From assembly GCA_046331705.1 (NCBI GenBank), contig JAXLQJ010000006.1:124001-188000 (forward strand): a stretch of DNA of 64,000 bases. Reading direction: 5' to 3'. Shown in pieces: positions 46,773-54,722 of this stretch. The number at the start of each line of letters is the position of its first letter. Position 1 is the first letter of the stretch. The position numbers and the translations under genes were made by a program. Source of the DNA: JADJOY01 sp046331705 [NCBI: bacterium] (GTDB taxonomy: Bacteria; JADJOY01). The notes beneath the pieces are model-generated. The model worked only from the letters and a program-made list of their open reading frames with translations. It had not been told where the DNA came from and did no database searches.

Positions 46773-46790
46773 CGCGGGCGGGTGCCCGTG
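46773..46790. terminator. Hairpin between convergent genes
   Basis: CGCGGGC (46773-46779) pairs with GCCCGTG (46784-46790) with one G-U pair around GGGT. It lies in the 60-base gap between the PHP gene (plus) and the GH31 gene (minus). There is no T-run, so it is only a possible bidirectional terminator. Confidence 0.35.
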
Positions 46791-46791
46791 C

Positions 46792-48849
46792 TCAGAACGT
46801 GCCGAGCACGTCGCTGCCGGCGCGCACGTAGATCGGGATCCTGTCGAACGGAGCGGGCTCGTCCGCGAGCTCCGTCGGACCCTCGATGACGCGGCCGCCG
46901 TTCCAGTAGTCCACCCAGGTGCCCGCGGGTAGGTACACGGCGCGCGAGCGTGTGCCGAGCTTCCACACGGGCGCCACCAGGATGTCGTCGCCGAGCAGGA
47001 ACTCGTCCCACGCGTCGCGCACGCGCGTGTCGTCGGGATAGGCGAAGAAGAGTGGCTTCGCGATCGGCCGCCCCGAGCGGTGCGCCTCCACCGCGTGACG
47101 GTAGAGGTACGGCACCAGGGCGTGGTGGATCGTCACGTAGCGCCGGTAGATGTCGATCATCGAGTCGTCGTAGCGCGGCTCGGTGGGCATGTCCCAGGGC
47201 GCGTGAGTGCCCGAGCCGCCGATCTCCATGATCGGGGAGAACGCGCTGAACTGCAGCCAGCGCGCGAACACCTCGCGGTCGCCGAATTGCTCGTAGCCGC
47301 CGGTGTCGGATCCCCAGATCGGAAAGCCCATCAGCGCGGCGTTCTGCATCGCCAGGATCGCGAGCCTGAGCCCGGCGTCGGTGGGCGTGCCGAAGAGGTT
47401 CTTCCCGGGCACGTCGCCCGCCGAGAATCCCGCCCAGCGCTGACTGCCCGCGTAGCCGGCGCGTGGGTAGTTGAGGAAGTCGTCGCCGCGCACGGCCTTC
47501 ACGGCGTCGTGGTGGACCTTGGCCATCAGCTCGGGGTAGGCGTTCTTGATCTCCGAGCCGGTGCGGCCGTCCCAGTAGACGTCCGTGTCGGCGCTCGGCG
47601 TGTCCTCGTCGCCGCGGTCGATCTTGAAGCCCGCGACACCCATGCGCACGAGTGCCTTCATCTTCTCCGCCCACCACGCGACGGCGGCTGGGTTCGTGTA
47701 GTCGATGATGTACCGCGAGCTCGGTGCGAGGTAGCCGTTCTCCGTGGCCTCGCGGTTGGTGGTGACGCCTGTCGCCCACGGCGCCACCCACAGAAAGAGG
47801 TGATAGCCGCGGCGAGTGAGCGCCTGGATCATCGCCTCGGGGTTCGGGAAGCGCTGCTCGTCCCAGCGGAGATCGCCGAAGCCCACGTCCTCCGGTGGGC
47901 GCAGGTCCGGCAGGTCGCCGTCCCCCCACGGGCGATCGATGGTGTAGTTGCCGACGGGAATGCCGAGCGCCTCGTAGTGGGTGAGGTCGTCGACGAGGTC
48001 GGCGTTCATGGCGACGCCATCGAGGGCGACGGGCGCGGCCGCGCGGTGCTCGTCGCGCCACCGCCAATGCTTGAACGCCCACTCGGGGGGTAGGAACGGG
48101 CGTCCGCTGATCGACGTGTAGCGATCGAGCACTTGCGCCGGAGTGGGTCCGGCGAGGAAATCGTAGTCGAGGGTGTCGCGCCCCTTGGGCAGCTCGAACT
48201 CGTACTCGATGACGTCGCTGCTCGACTTCGCGAGGTCGTAGCGGCCGATCGCCGTGCCTTCCACGAACACGCCATAGCCGCGCGAGGTCTGGAAGAAGGG
48301 AGTGAAGAGCGCCACCGTCGCTTCCATCTTCATCGACACGGCGGTGCCGCGCCGGTCGAGCCCGCCGACCGGCAGCGCGAAGATCTCGCTCACGACCACG
48401 TCGGTGACGGCGCGCTCGGCGAGGCCGTAGATGGACTCGTCGGACGGCGACTCGAGGCGCTCGCCCGCCGCGCTGGCACGCGCCTCGGCCGGTGGCTGGA
48501 ACGAGAGCCGCGCCACACCGCTGCTCGGAAACGAGACCGTCACGAGGGCGTCGCCGCGCTCGCTCGCCACGGTGAGCCGTGCGGCGCCGTCGCCGCCCTC
48601 CACGCTCCGAAGCCGATCCAGGAAGATGCGCTCGCCATCGGACACGTAGAAGAGCCCGCGGTCCGCTTCGCTGACGGCCACGGAGCTCGGCGCCTCGAAA
48701 ACGAGCCGGAACGGGTCGCGCGTCACGGTGACGCGCGCGCCGCTGCCAGCGAGCACGAGCTGCGAGCCCTGGTCGCGAATGGCGATGCCGCTCGTCGCCC
48801 CTCCGCAGCCCAGCGCCAGCGAGACGACGACCATCCACCGTCGCATCAC
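46792..48849 (-). CDS. GH31 family glycoside hydrolase, lipoprotein
   Basis: A 685-residue protein with a short lipoprotein signal (Cys15 after ALG). Family GH31 (alpha-glucosidase, alpha-xylosidase, sulphoquinovosidase and others) is shown by the nucleophile region VAGFKIDRGDED, which aligns with GFKTDFGE of YicI, and by FPIWGSDTGGYE around the acid/base Asp. The N-terminal beta domain has SIYGLAER, and the C-terminus the usual WVDYWNGGRVIEGP. Lipoprotein export is unusual for the family but not unique. Specificity cannot be set. It converges on the PHP gene and is 79 bases from the Nudix gene upstream on the same strand. Confidence 0.92.
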   Translation of the reverse strand: MMRRWMVVVSLALGCGGATSGIAIRDQGSQLVLAGSGARVTVTRDPFRLVFEAPSSVAVSEADRGLFYVSDGERIFLDRLRSVEGGDGAARLTVASERGDALVTVSFPSSGVARLSFQPPAEARASAAGERLESPSDESIYGLAERAVTDVVVSEIFALPVGGLDRRGTAVSMKMEATVALFTPFFQTSRGYGVFVEGTAIGRYDLAKSSSDVIEYEFELPKGRDTLDYDFLAGPTPAQVLDRYTSISGRPFLPPEWAFKHWRWRDEHRAAAPVALDGVAMNADLVDDLTHYEALGIPVGNYTIDRPWGDGDLPDLRPPEDVGFGDLRWDEQRFPNPEAMIQALTRRGYHLFLWVAPWATGVTTNREATENGYLAPSSRYIIDYTNPAAVAWWAEKMKALVRMGVAGFKIDRGDEDTPSADTDVYWDGRTGSEIKNAYPELMAKVHHDAVKAVRGDDFLNYPRAGYAGSQRWAGFSAGDVPGKNLFGTPTDAGLRLAILAMQNAALMGFPIWGSDTGGYEQFGDREVFARWLQFSAFSPIMEIGGSGTHAPWDMPTEPRYDDSMIDIYRRYVTIHHALVPYLYRHAVEAHRSGRPIAKPLFFAYPDDTRVRDAWDEFLLGDDILVAPVWKLGTRSRAVYLPAGTWVDYWNGGRVIEGPTELADEPAPFDRIPIYVRAGSDVLGTF

Positions 48850-48928
48850 GAGAGACTCCGCACGAAGACGCGAGTGAGAGGCGGACCCCCGATCCAGCTC
48901 GCCGGCCCGAGGCGCGCCACCGGGTCGC

Positions 48929-49411
48929 TCATCCGCCGGTCTTCGCGTCGGCGTCGCGAGCGCGACGGCTCAGCTCGTCGATCAACGGGAGCTGCCCTGG
49001 GTGAATCCTCTCACGCGCTTCCGCGATCGGGAACCAGGCCCCGCGGTCGACCTCGGGAAACGTTTGCCACCGTCCCGAGCGCGGCGGCCATTCGAGCTCG
49101 AAGGTGTTGCTGGCGATCTTGCCCGGATCGAGGTCGGCCTCGATCGCCCAGGCATGCACCACCTTGCCGCTCTTCTGCCGCACCGGTGCGAGCGGCTCGA
49201 AGGCTCCGTGAACGGCGAAGCCGGTCTCCTCGCGCACCTCGCGAATCGCCGCCGCCAGCGCGTCCTCGCCTTCCTCGATCTCGCCCTTGGGGATCGACCA
49301 GGCGCCCGCGTCCTTGTTCCGCCAGAACGGACCACCCGGGTGGACCAACAAGACCTCCCACCCGTCGCCCATGCGACGAAACAAGAGCAACCCGGCGCTT
49401 CGCTTCGGCAT
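48929..49411 (-). CDS. Nudix hydrolase
   Basis: A 160-residue protein with a complete Nudix box: GEIEEGEDALAAAIREVREE followed by TG fits Gx5Ex7REUxEExGU. The N-terminal KRSAGLLLFRR strand and the GPFWRNKDAGAWSIPKG lead-in match the small NTP/Ap4A-type clade. It cleaves nucleoside diphosphates linked to another group X; X is unknown. The start at 49411 is the ATG nearest the conserved fold; longer versions cross the divergent promoter of the protease gene. Confidence 0.93.
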   Translation of the reverse strand: MPKRSAGLLLFRRMGDGWEVLLVHPGGPFWRNKDAGAWSIPKGEIEEGEDALAAAIREVREETGFAVHGAFEPLAPVRQKSGKVVHAWAIEADLDPGKIASNTFELEWPPRSGRWQTFPEVDRGAWFPIAEARERIHPGQLPLIDELSRRARDADAKTGG

Positions 49412-49455
49412 GACGTCGTCGGCGCTCGCGGTGCGCTGCCCTGGCAGCCGCGGCG

Positions 49456-49485
49456 TTGACCGCGGTCTGGGCCGATCGGTATAGC
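49456..49485 (+). promoter_or_regulatory. Promoter of the protease gene
   Basis: TTGACC (49456-49461), 18 bp, TATAGC (49480-49485). The start would be near 49492, followed by GGAGGT (49502-49507) and the GTG at 49513. Confidence 0.6.
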
Positions 49486-49512
49486 GTGCATCCCACTCGA
49501 CGGAGGTCCCAC

Positions 49513-51657
49513 GTGAACCCCCCGCATGCCGTCGTTCGCTCGAAGCACCGCCGCAGCTTGCGGGCATCCGTCCTCGCCGCGGGCGTGATCGCCTGGCTCG
49601 CCGGCTCGCCGACGCGCGCCACGCTGGCGGGCGACGGCCCGCACGCGACGGGTGAACGCGTGAGCGCGTTGCTGCGCGGCGCGGCCGCCGAGCTTGGGCA
49701 GCGCGCATCCGGCCCGAAACGCGCGACGGCGGTGGCGCCCATGGGCGTTCGGGTGGTGGGCGACGAGGGCTTGGTGCGCGCCGACGAGCGCGGGCGGCTG
49801 CACGTCTTCGTTCGTGTGGCGCGCAGCGACGCGTCCGCGCGCGACGCGCTGGCGCGCGCGGGGCTCGAGATCGAGCTCGCGAACGAGCGCGCGAAGGTGG
49901 TGCAAGGCTGGCTTCCGCGCACCGCGCTCGAGGCCGTCGCGAGCCTCGATTTCGTCCGACGCGTCACGCCGCCGATCTACGCCGAGGCCGCGGCAGGGCA
50001 GGTGCAGACCGAGGGGGACGCGATCCATCGCGCCGATCTCCTGCGCGCGCTCGGCATCCGCGGCAAGGGCGTGCGCGTCGGCGCGATCTCCGACGGCGCG
50101 CTCGATTTCCAGGCGGCGCGGGATGCAGGGGAGCTTCCCGGCGACGTCTCGATCCTCTCACCCGGGGACGGCTACGAGGGCACCGCGCTCCTCGAGATCG
50201 TGCACGACCTGGCACCGGACGCGAAGCTCGGCTTCTGCAGCGGCCGGCCGACCACGCCCCAGACGCTGCTCGAGTTCGCCGACTGCGCGCAGCGCTTGGT
50301 GGACGAGTTCGGCGCCGACGTGATCGTCGACGACGTGAACTTCCTGGGCACGCCCTACTTCGAGGACGGGCTCGACGCGATCGCCGTGGGTGAAGCCATC
50401 GCCAAGGGTGCGGTGTGGGTATCGGCCGCCGCCAACTTCGGCGACAGCCACTATCAGGCCACGTTCGTGGACTCGGGAGACCCGCTTCATTCCCACGACT
50501 TCGGCGGCGGCGACGTCACCATGCCCGTGCGCGTGCCGCTCGGCGGGCTGAACGTGTACATGCAGTGGGCCGATCCGTTCGAGTCGGTGACCGACGATTA
50601 CGCGGTGTGCATCGTGAACGGCGCGGAGCCAGGTGCCGAGAGCTGCTCGCGGCGCGTCGATCCGGCGAACCCGTTCGAGGTGCTCTTCTTGCCGTGCTCG
50701 ACGGCCAACGCGTGCGACGTCGACATCGCGATCCGGCTCGAGAGCGGCGCGGCGCGCGAGGTGGAGCTCTTCTTCACCCAGCGCGAGAGCTATGGACCTC
50801 GACAGTTCGGCAGCGCGCGCGACAGCGTCTTCGGGCACTCCGCTGGCCGCGACGTGGTCTCGGTGGCGGCGATCAACGCCACCGACCCCGGCTACGACGA
50901 CGTCACCAGCTACAGCTCGCAAGGACCGGTGACGCTCTTCTTCCCCGAGCTCGTGCGCCGCGCCAAGCCCGAGGTGAGCGCCGTCGATTGCGTGTCGCTG
51001 AGCGGCGCGGGTCAGTTCCACAGCCCGTTCTGCGGCACCTCCGCGTCCGCTCCCCACGTCGCCGGAGTGGTGGCGTTGCTCCGCAGCGCCTTCGCGACGG
51101 CGTCCGTCGCCGAGATCCGGGGAGCGCTGGCCGACGGGGCCGTGGACGTCGGCGCGCCGGGCTACGAGGATCGTGGCGGCTTCGGCCGGGTGGACGCGGT
51201 GCGTTCGGCGGACCTGCTGCGCGAGCGCGTGGGCTCGACGCCGGTCGCGACCATCGTCGAGCCGCCGGGCGACGTCACGATTCGCGCTGGCGAGGACGTG
51301 TCGTTCGCCGGCAGCTGCGCCGATCCATACGCGCCCGACGGCTTCTCGGGCCATTGGGAGTTCGGCGCTGGCTCAGGTGTCGCGCCGAGCGATCAGCTCG
51401 CGCCCGGTGGCGTGACGTTCACGATCGTCGGCACCCACCGCGTCTCGTTCACGTGCGCCAATGGCGCCGGCAGTGCCGACCCAACGCCCGAGACGCGCAC
51501 CGTGACGGTTCGCTCGGCGCGCGGCGGTGGCGGGGGTGGCTGCGCGGTCACGGGAGCGGGGGAGGAGGCCGCGGGTGGGCTCGCCGCCGGTGGGCTGGCC
51601 ATGTCGCTCGCGCTCGCTCGTTTGCGCCGTCGCGAATCGCGGCGTTCGCGGGCCTGA
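49513..51657 (+). CDS. Subtilase/sedolisin-like serine protease with PKD-like domain and MYXO-CTERM-like tail
   Basis: A 714-residue secreted protein from a GTG with a good ribosome site. After a signal peptide and prodomain, the peptidase domain (about 165-580) has Asp194 (GAISDGALD), then YEGTALLEIVHDLAPDA where subtilisins have HGTHVAG, so Glu222 replaces the catalytic His. The Asn of VSAAANFG (oxyanion) and the nucleophile Ser510 (GTSASAPHVAG) are intact. A Ser-Glu-Asp arrangement is that of S53 sedolisins; proteins of this look are classed as S53-like. A beta domain follows (600-690) and then GGGGGGC, a hydrophobic stretch and RLRRRESRR, a C-terminal sorting signal of MYXO-CTERM type. 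Confidence 0.88.
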   Translation: MNPPHAVVRSKHRRSLRASVLAAGVIAWLAGSPTRATLAGDGPHATGERVSALLRGAAAELGQRASGPKRATAVAPMGVRVVGDEGLVRADERGRLHVFVRVARSDASARDALARAGLEIELANERAKVVQGWLPRTALEAVASLDFVRRVTPPIYAEAAAGQVQTEGDAIHRADLLRALGIRGKGVRVGAISDGALDFQAARDAGELPGDVSILSPGDGYEGTALLEIVHDLAPDAKLGFCSGRPTTPQTLLEFADCAQRLVDEFGADVIVDDVNFLGTPYFEDGLDAIAVGEAIAKGAVWVSAAANFGDSHYQATFVDSGDPLHSHDFGGGDVTMPVRVPLGGLNVYMQWADPFESVTDDYAVCIVNGAEPGAESCSRRVDPANPFEVLFLPCSTANACDVDIAIRLESGAAREVELFFTQRESYGPRQFGSARDSVFGHSAGRDVVSVAAINATDPGYDDVTSYSSQGPVTLFFPELVRRAKPEVSAVDCVSLSGAGQFHSPFCGTSASAPHVAGVVALLRSAFATASVAEIRGALADGAVDVGAPGYEDRGGFGRVDAVRSADLLRERVGSTPVATIVEPPGDVTIRAGEDVSFAGSCADPYAPDGFSGHWEFGAGSGVAPSDQLAPGGVTFTIVGTHRVSFTCANGAGSADPTPETRTVTVRSARGGGGGGCAVTGAGEEAAGGLAAGGLAMSLALARLRRRESRRSRA

Positions 51658-51696
51658 CGCCGCACCGAGCCTTTCCGCCCCGCGCGAGCGCCGCGC

Positions 51697-52476
51697 TCAC
51701 GCGTTCAGCGCGGGGCCGAGCGAGCCGAGACGGCGTCGGATGAGCTTGCGGTGCAAGATCGCGATGAGCTCGTTCGAGCCTTCGATCCAGTCGTTGGCGA
51801 CCCGCGTCAGCTCGTCGGGAAGCATGGTGCCGAGCACGCTCTCCATCGTGACTTCGAGCTCCTTGGCGACCAGCGCCTCGAGCGCGTCGCGGTAGATGCG
51901 CATGCGCTCGATGCCGAAGCCACGACTCGGCGTGAGGCCGTTGGCGCGCATGCGCGCGATCTGCCGCACCAGCGCCGCGTCCTCGCCGGAGTACCCGCGC
52001 TGACCGTCGCGCCTGCGCGGCTCGATCACACCCATGGCCGCGAGCGCCCGGAGATCGGCGGTGGAGATCGTGCCGTCGGCGACCAGCTCGCGCTCGGTCG
52101 CGCCCGCCAGCCCGCGATCGAGTGCGGCGAGCACGGCATTGCGCGGCGCCAGGTACTCCCGCACCCGCTCGGGCTCGGCGACCTTGGCGAGGATGCGCTT
52201 CACGACCTCGAGCGGCAGGAACGCGCTCGACTGGAGCTCCTTCACGAGCTTCACCGCCGCGACGGTGGCCGGCTCGTAGTAGGCCATGTTGCGACTGGTC
52301 TTGATGGGCGCCGGCAGCAAGCCTTGGCGCGCGTAGTACTGGACGGTGCTCGCAGGAACGCCCGAGAGGCGTGCGACCTCGCTCATCTTGAGTCGCCCCT
52401 CGGGCGCTGCCGGGCGCGTCACGCGTCGGGAGCGCGCGCGGCGCGGCGGGGCGGCCATTCGCTTGCGTACGGCCAT
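51697..52476 (-). CDS. MerR family transcriptional regulator
   Basis: A 259-residue regulator. The winged HTH runs from about residue 30 to 100: MSEVARLSGVPASTVQYYARQ starts it, then GLLPAPIKTSRNMAYYEP and VKLVKELQSSAFLPLEVVKRIL. The C-terminal effector part is longer than in metal-sensing MerR proteins and has no Cys ligands, so it probably senses an organic molecule. It follows the SDR gene by 11 bases and both are transcribed from the promoter at 53706-53735. That promoter carries a MerR-type dyad, so autoregulation is likely. Confidence 0.93.
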   Translation of the reverse strand: MAVRKRMAAPPRRARSRRVTRPAAPEGRLKMSEVARLSGVPASTVQYYARQGLLPAPIKTSRNMAYYEPATVAAVKLVKELQSSAFLPLEVVKRILAKVAEPERVREYLAPRNAVLAALDRGLAGATERELVADGTISTADLRALAAMGVIEPRRRDGQRGYSGEDAALVRQIARMRANGLTPSRGFGIERMRIYRDALEALVAKELEVTMESVLGTMLPDELTRVANDWIEGSNELIAILHRKLIRRRLGSLGPALNA

Positions 52477-52487
52477 CGGTGGGCCGA

Positions 52488-53663
52488 TCAGGCGGCCGCG
52501 GCGCGCTCGGTCGGCGCCGGGCGCGTGCGTTCCGTCGCATCGGCCGTGGGCGGGGGAAGCCAGCGCTGACCGTGGTACCAAGCCACCGTGTCTGCGAGCC
52601 CGCGCCGCAGCTCGGGGTGCGTCCAGGTGAAGCCGAGGGATTCGAGCTTGCTCACGTCGTACGCGTGATCGTCGGCGAGGTAGTCGAGCCATTCGGGATC
52701 GAGCCCGACGCGAATCGCGTCCTCGAGCCCGTGGCGCTCGGCGCGGCGCCGCCACAGGGCGAGCAGCCGTGCGTCCCAGCGTGGCACGAGCCGCGGAATC
52801 ACGGCGCGCAGGCCGCCGAGCAGCGGCCGAAACAGCCAGGCGCGATAGCGAACGATCGGCCGCGCCGGCAGGCTCACGCTGGCCGCGAGCGCCGTCACGA
52901 AGTCGCCGAGCGGCAGCGGCGAACGGTCGGCCACGTTGTACGACTCGCCGGGAGTGCCGCGCAGCGCGACGAGGTAGGCGGCCTCGGCGACGTCGCGAAC
53001 GTGCACGCTGTGCACCAGGCCGCCGCCGGCGACGGTGGGAAGCGGCCGTGGCGAGCGCGCGCTGGCCCGAAGCGACAGGATCGCGAGCATCACCGCGTGG
53101 CCGAAGCGGCTGCGCGGTCCGTAGACCAGCGTCGGCCGGATCGCCACCGTCTCGAGCGCGCGCTGGCGCGCCACTTCCATGACCGCCTGCTCGCCGAGCC
53201 ATTTCGAGCGCTCGTAGCCGTTGCGCGGCCGCTTCGGGCCGTTCTCGGGCATGAACCGTTCCGTGGGTCGGCCATAGACGCCCACGCTCGAGAAGTAGAG
53301 CAGGCGGCGGACCCCGGCGTCGGCGGCGCACTCGGCCAGCCGGCGCGCGCCGGCGACGTTCACCTCGAGGAGCTTCTCCCACGGGGTGCGGAAGTCGAAG
53401 ATCGCGGCGACGTGGAAGACGGTGCCGATCCCCCGGCAGGCGGCGGCGAGCGACGCGTGGTCGTCGAGGGCGATCGTCGCCGTCTCGCAGCCGAGCGCGC
53501 GGGCCGCGGCCAGGTCGGCTCCCGGAAGATCGGCCGCGCGCACCGCGATGCCGCGCTCGCGCAGCACCTCGGCCAGGTGGGAGCCGATGAAGCCGCTCGC
53601 TCCCGTCACCAGCGCGGCTCCGAGGTCGTGGGCCGTAGCCATCGTGGCGGTGGACATCGGCAT
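52488..53663 (-). CDS. NAD(P)-dependent epimerase/dehydratase (extended SDR, 3-beta-HSD-like)
   Basis: A 391-residue extended short-chain dehydrogenase. The cofactor loop is VTGASGFIGSHLAE, the strand VFHVAAIFDF follows, Ser is in LLYFSSVGVYG, and the Tyr-x3-Lys pair is in GYERSKWLGE. These are the marks of 3-beta-hydroxysteroid dehydrogenase/isomerase and related nucleotide-sugar epimerases. The C-terminal half, with hydrophobic helices (RYRAWLFRPLLGGLRAVI), resembles membrane-associated steroid or terpenoid SDRs. It shares an operon with the MerR regulator and lies near a sterol-desaturase-family gene. Two in-frame ATGs (M1 and M8) are possible starts. Confidence 0.9.
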   Translation of the reverse strand: MPMSTATMATAHDLGAALVTGASGFIGSHLAEVLRERGIAVRAADLPGADLAAARALGCETATIALDDHASLAAACRGIGTVFHVAAIFDFRTPWEKLLEVNVAGARRLAECAADAGVRRLLYFSSVGVYGRPTERFMPENGPKRPRNGYERSKWLGEQAVMEVARQRALETVAIRPTLVYGPRSRFGHAVMLAILSLRASARSPRPLPTVAGGGLVHSVHVRDVAEAAYLVALRGTPGESYNVADRSPLPLGDFVTALAASVSLPARPIVRYRAWLFRPLLGGLRAVIPRLVPRWDARLLALWRRRAERHGLEDAIRVGLDPEWLDYLADDHAYDVSKLESLGFTWTHPELRRGLADTVAWYHGQRWLPPPTADATERTRPAPTERAAAA

Positions 53664-53705
53664 GCTCGTGGCGCGGCCCGCCGCGAGCGGGGCCGAATAC
53701 GTGCA

Positions 53706-53735
53706 AAGTTAGAAGTGGCACTTCGTACTTGTCAA
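53706..53735 (-). promoter_or_regulatory. SDR-merR promoter with MerR-type operator in the spacer
   Basis: On the minus strand TTGACA (53730-53735), 18 bp, TAACTT (53706-53711). The spacer holds GAAGTG, one base, CACTTC (53712-53724), a perfect dyad. The flanks extend it: AAGT and ACTT at either end, two bases out, making a 25-bp symmetric site at 53706-53730. Repressor-activators of the MerR family bind exactly such dyads between -35 and -10 and untwist over-long spacers. Confidence 0.72.
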
Positions 53736-53741
53736 AGAGTA

Positions 53742-53773
53742 AGCCCGCTCCCCGGCGCGGCGAGGAGCGGGCT
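53742..53773 (-). terminator. Intrinsic terminator-like hairpin after the sterol desaturase gene
   Basis: AGCCCGCTCC (53742-53751) and GGAGCGGGCT (53764-53773), perfect 10-bp arms around 12 bases. In the minus direction it lies 23 bases after the desaturase stop and is followed by TACTCTTTGAC, a weak T-rich stretch. That stretch also contains the -35 box of the next promoter. Confidence 0.6.
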
Positions 53774-53796
53774 CGGGTGGTCCGCAGGCCCGCTGC

Positions 53797-54582
53797 TCAC
53801 GCGGCGGCGGCGAACAGCGGCGCTCGTGACGACTCGTCGCTCGCTCGCGGCGCCTCGGTCACGTCGCGACCGATCAACAGCGATCCGATCCGCCGCGACG
53901 CGCCATTCCAGAACCCCACCTCCTCCACGAACTCGGAGGGATTGCGGAAGGTGCCGAAGACCATGTCCCAGAGCGCGATGTCGCCGTAGTTCATGGCGTG
54001 CACGCCGCGCTGGTGATGGACCGAGTGGCTCTCGGGGCGCTGCACGAAATAGCCGAGCCAGCGCGGAGTGCGGACGTTGGCGTGCTGGAAGAGTGCCAGG
54101 AACGTCCCCACCGTTCCCGCGAGCATCGCCGCCTCGGTGGTCACCCCCAGGGCGCCCACCATGCCGAGGCTCGACGCCAGGGTGAAGCCCGCGATGTCCA
54201 CGGGGTGGAGCATCGGCGAGCCGTAGACGTCGAAACGCTCTGCCGCGTGGTGAAGCTGGTGGAACCGCCACAGGAACGGCACGCGGTGCATGCTGCGGTG
54301 CCACGCGTAGCTGAGCAGCTGCACCGTGACGAGCCCGAAGGCCGCGCCGCCGAAGGTGCCGAGCGCACTCGCATCGATCAGCCGGTGGGCGCCGAGCCAG
54401 CCATCCCAGAGCATCGGCAAGGCGATCGAGAGACCGAAGAGCACCGCCAACGAGATCACGCCCTGGAGCCGCCACAACCGAACCGCAGGCTGGGGCCGCG
54501 CGGGACGGAACCTCTCGAGGATGGCGATCGATCCGAAGAACACGACTGGCGCGAACATCACGAGATTCATCCACGATTCCAT
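53797..54582 (-). CDS. Sterol desaturase/fatty acid hydroxylase family membrane protein
   Basis: A 261-residue membrane protein (PF04116). The di-iron histidine motifs are HRSMHRVPFLWRFHQLHHAAE (HxxxH then HxxHH, residues about 100-120), HP at 131 and ESHSVHHQRG near 196. Membrane segments lie at about 8-26, 46-65, 80-98 and 135-170. Substrates in the family include sterols, fatty acids, carotenoids and alkyl-glycerols; which one cannot be decided. AAGGAG lies seven bases before the ATG. The frame is open 700 bases upstream but only antisense to the GNAT gene. The gene is divergent from GNAT-ATPase, with a 43-bp palindrome between. Confidence 0.9.
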   Translation of the reverse strand: MESWMNLVMFAPVVFFGSIAILERFRPARPQPAVRLWRLQGVISLAVLFGLSIALPMLWDGWLGAHRLIDASALGTFGGAAFGLVTVQLLSYAWHRSMHRVPFLWRFHQLHHAAERFDVYGSPMLHPVDIAGFTLASSLGMVGALGVTTEAAMLAGTVGTFLALFQHANVRTPRWLGYFVQRPESHSVHHQRGVHAMNYGDIALWDMVFGTFRNPSEFVEEVGFWNGASRRIGSLLIGRDVTEAPRASDESSRAPLFAAAA

Positions 54583-54653
54583 GACCGACTCTCCTTCTCG
54601 GGTGGCGCCCCCGCGGTGGTCCCGCCGAGCGCGCCGGTGGGTTTCGTCCCCGA

Positions 54654-54696
54654 GGCGTGACGTTTCACGGAACACCGTTCCGCGCTTCGTCACGCC
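54654..54696. promoter_or_regulatory. 43-bp nested perfect palindrome between divergent genes
   Basis: Outer arms GGCGTGACG (54654-54662) and CGTCACGCC (54688-54696), inner arms CGGAAC (54668-54673) and GTTCCG (54677-54682), three bases at the centre and five unpaired bases in each shoulder. It lies 72 bases before the desaturase ATG and 27 bases before the GNAT ATG. It is a candidate two-site operator or divergent promoter, and the 140-base gap has no TA dinucleotide for a standard -10. Confidence 0.7.
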
Positions 54697-54722
54697 CGAA
54701 GGACGGGAAGGGGAGGTTCGAC

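Noticed and set aside
54668-54682. CGGAAC-ACC-GTTCCG as a LexA-type SOS box
   Set aside because: The SOS box of Gram-positive type needs four bases between GAAC and GTTC; here there are three, and neither neighbour is a DNA-repair gene.
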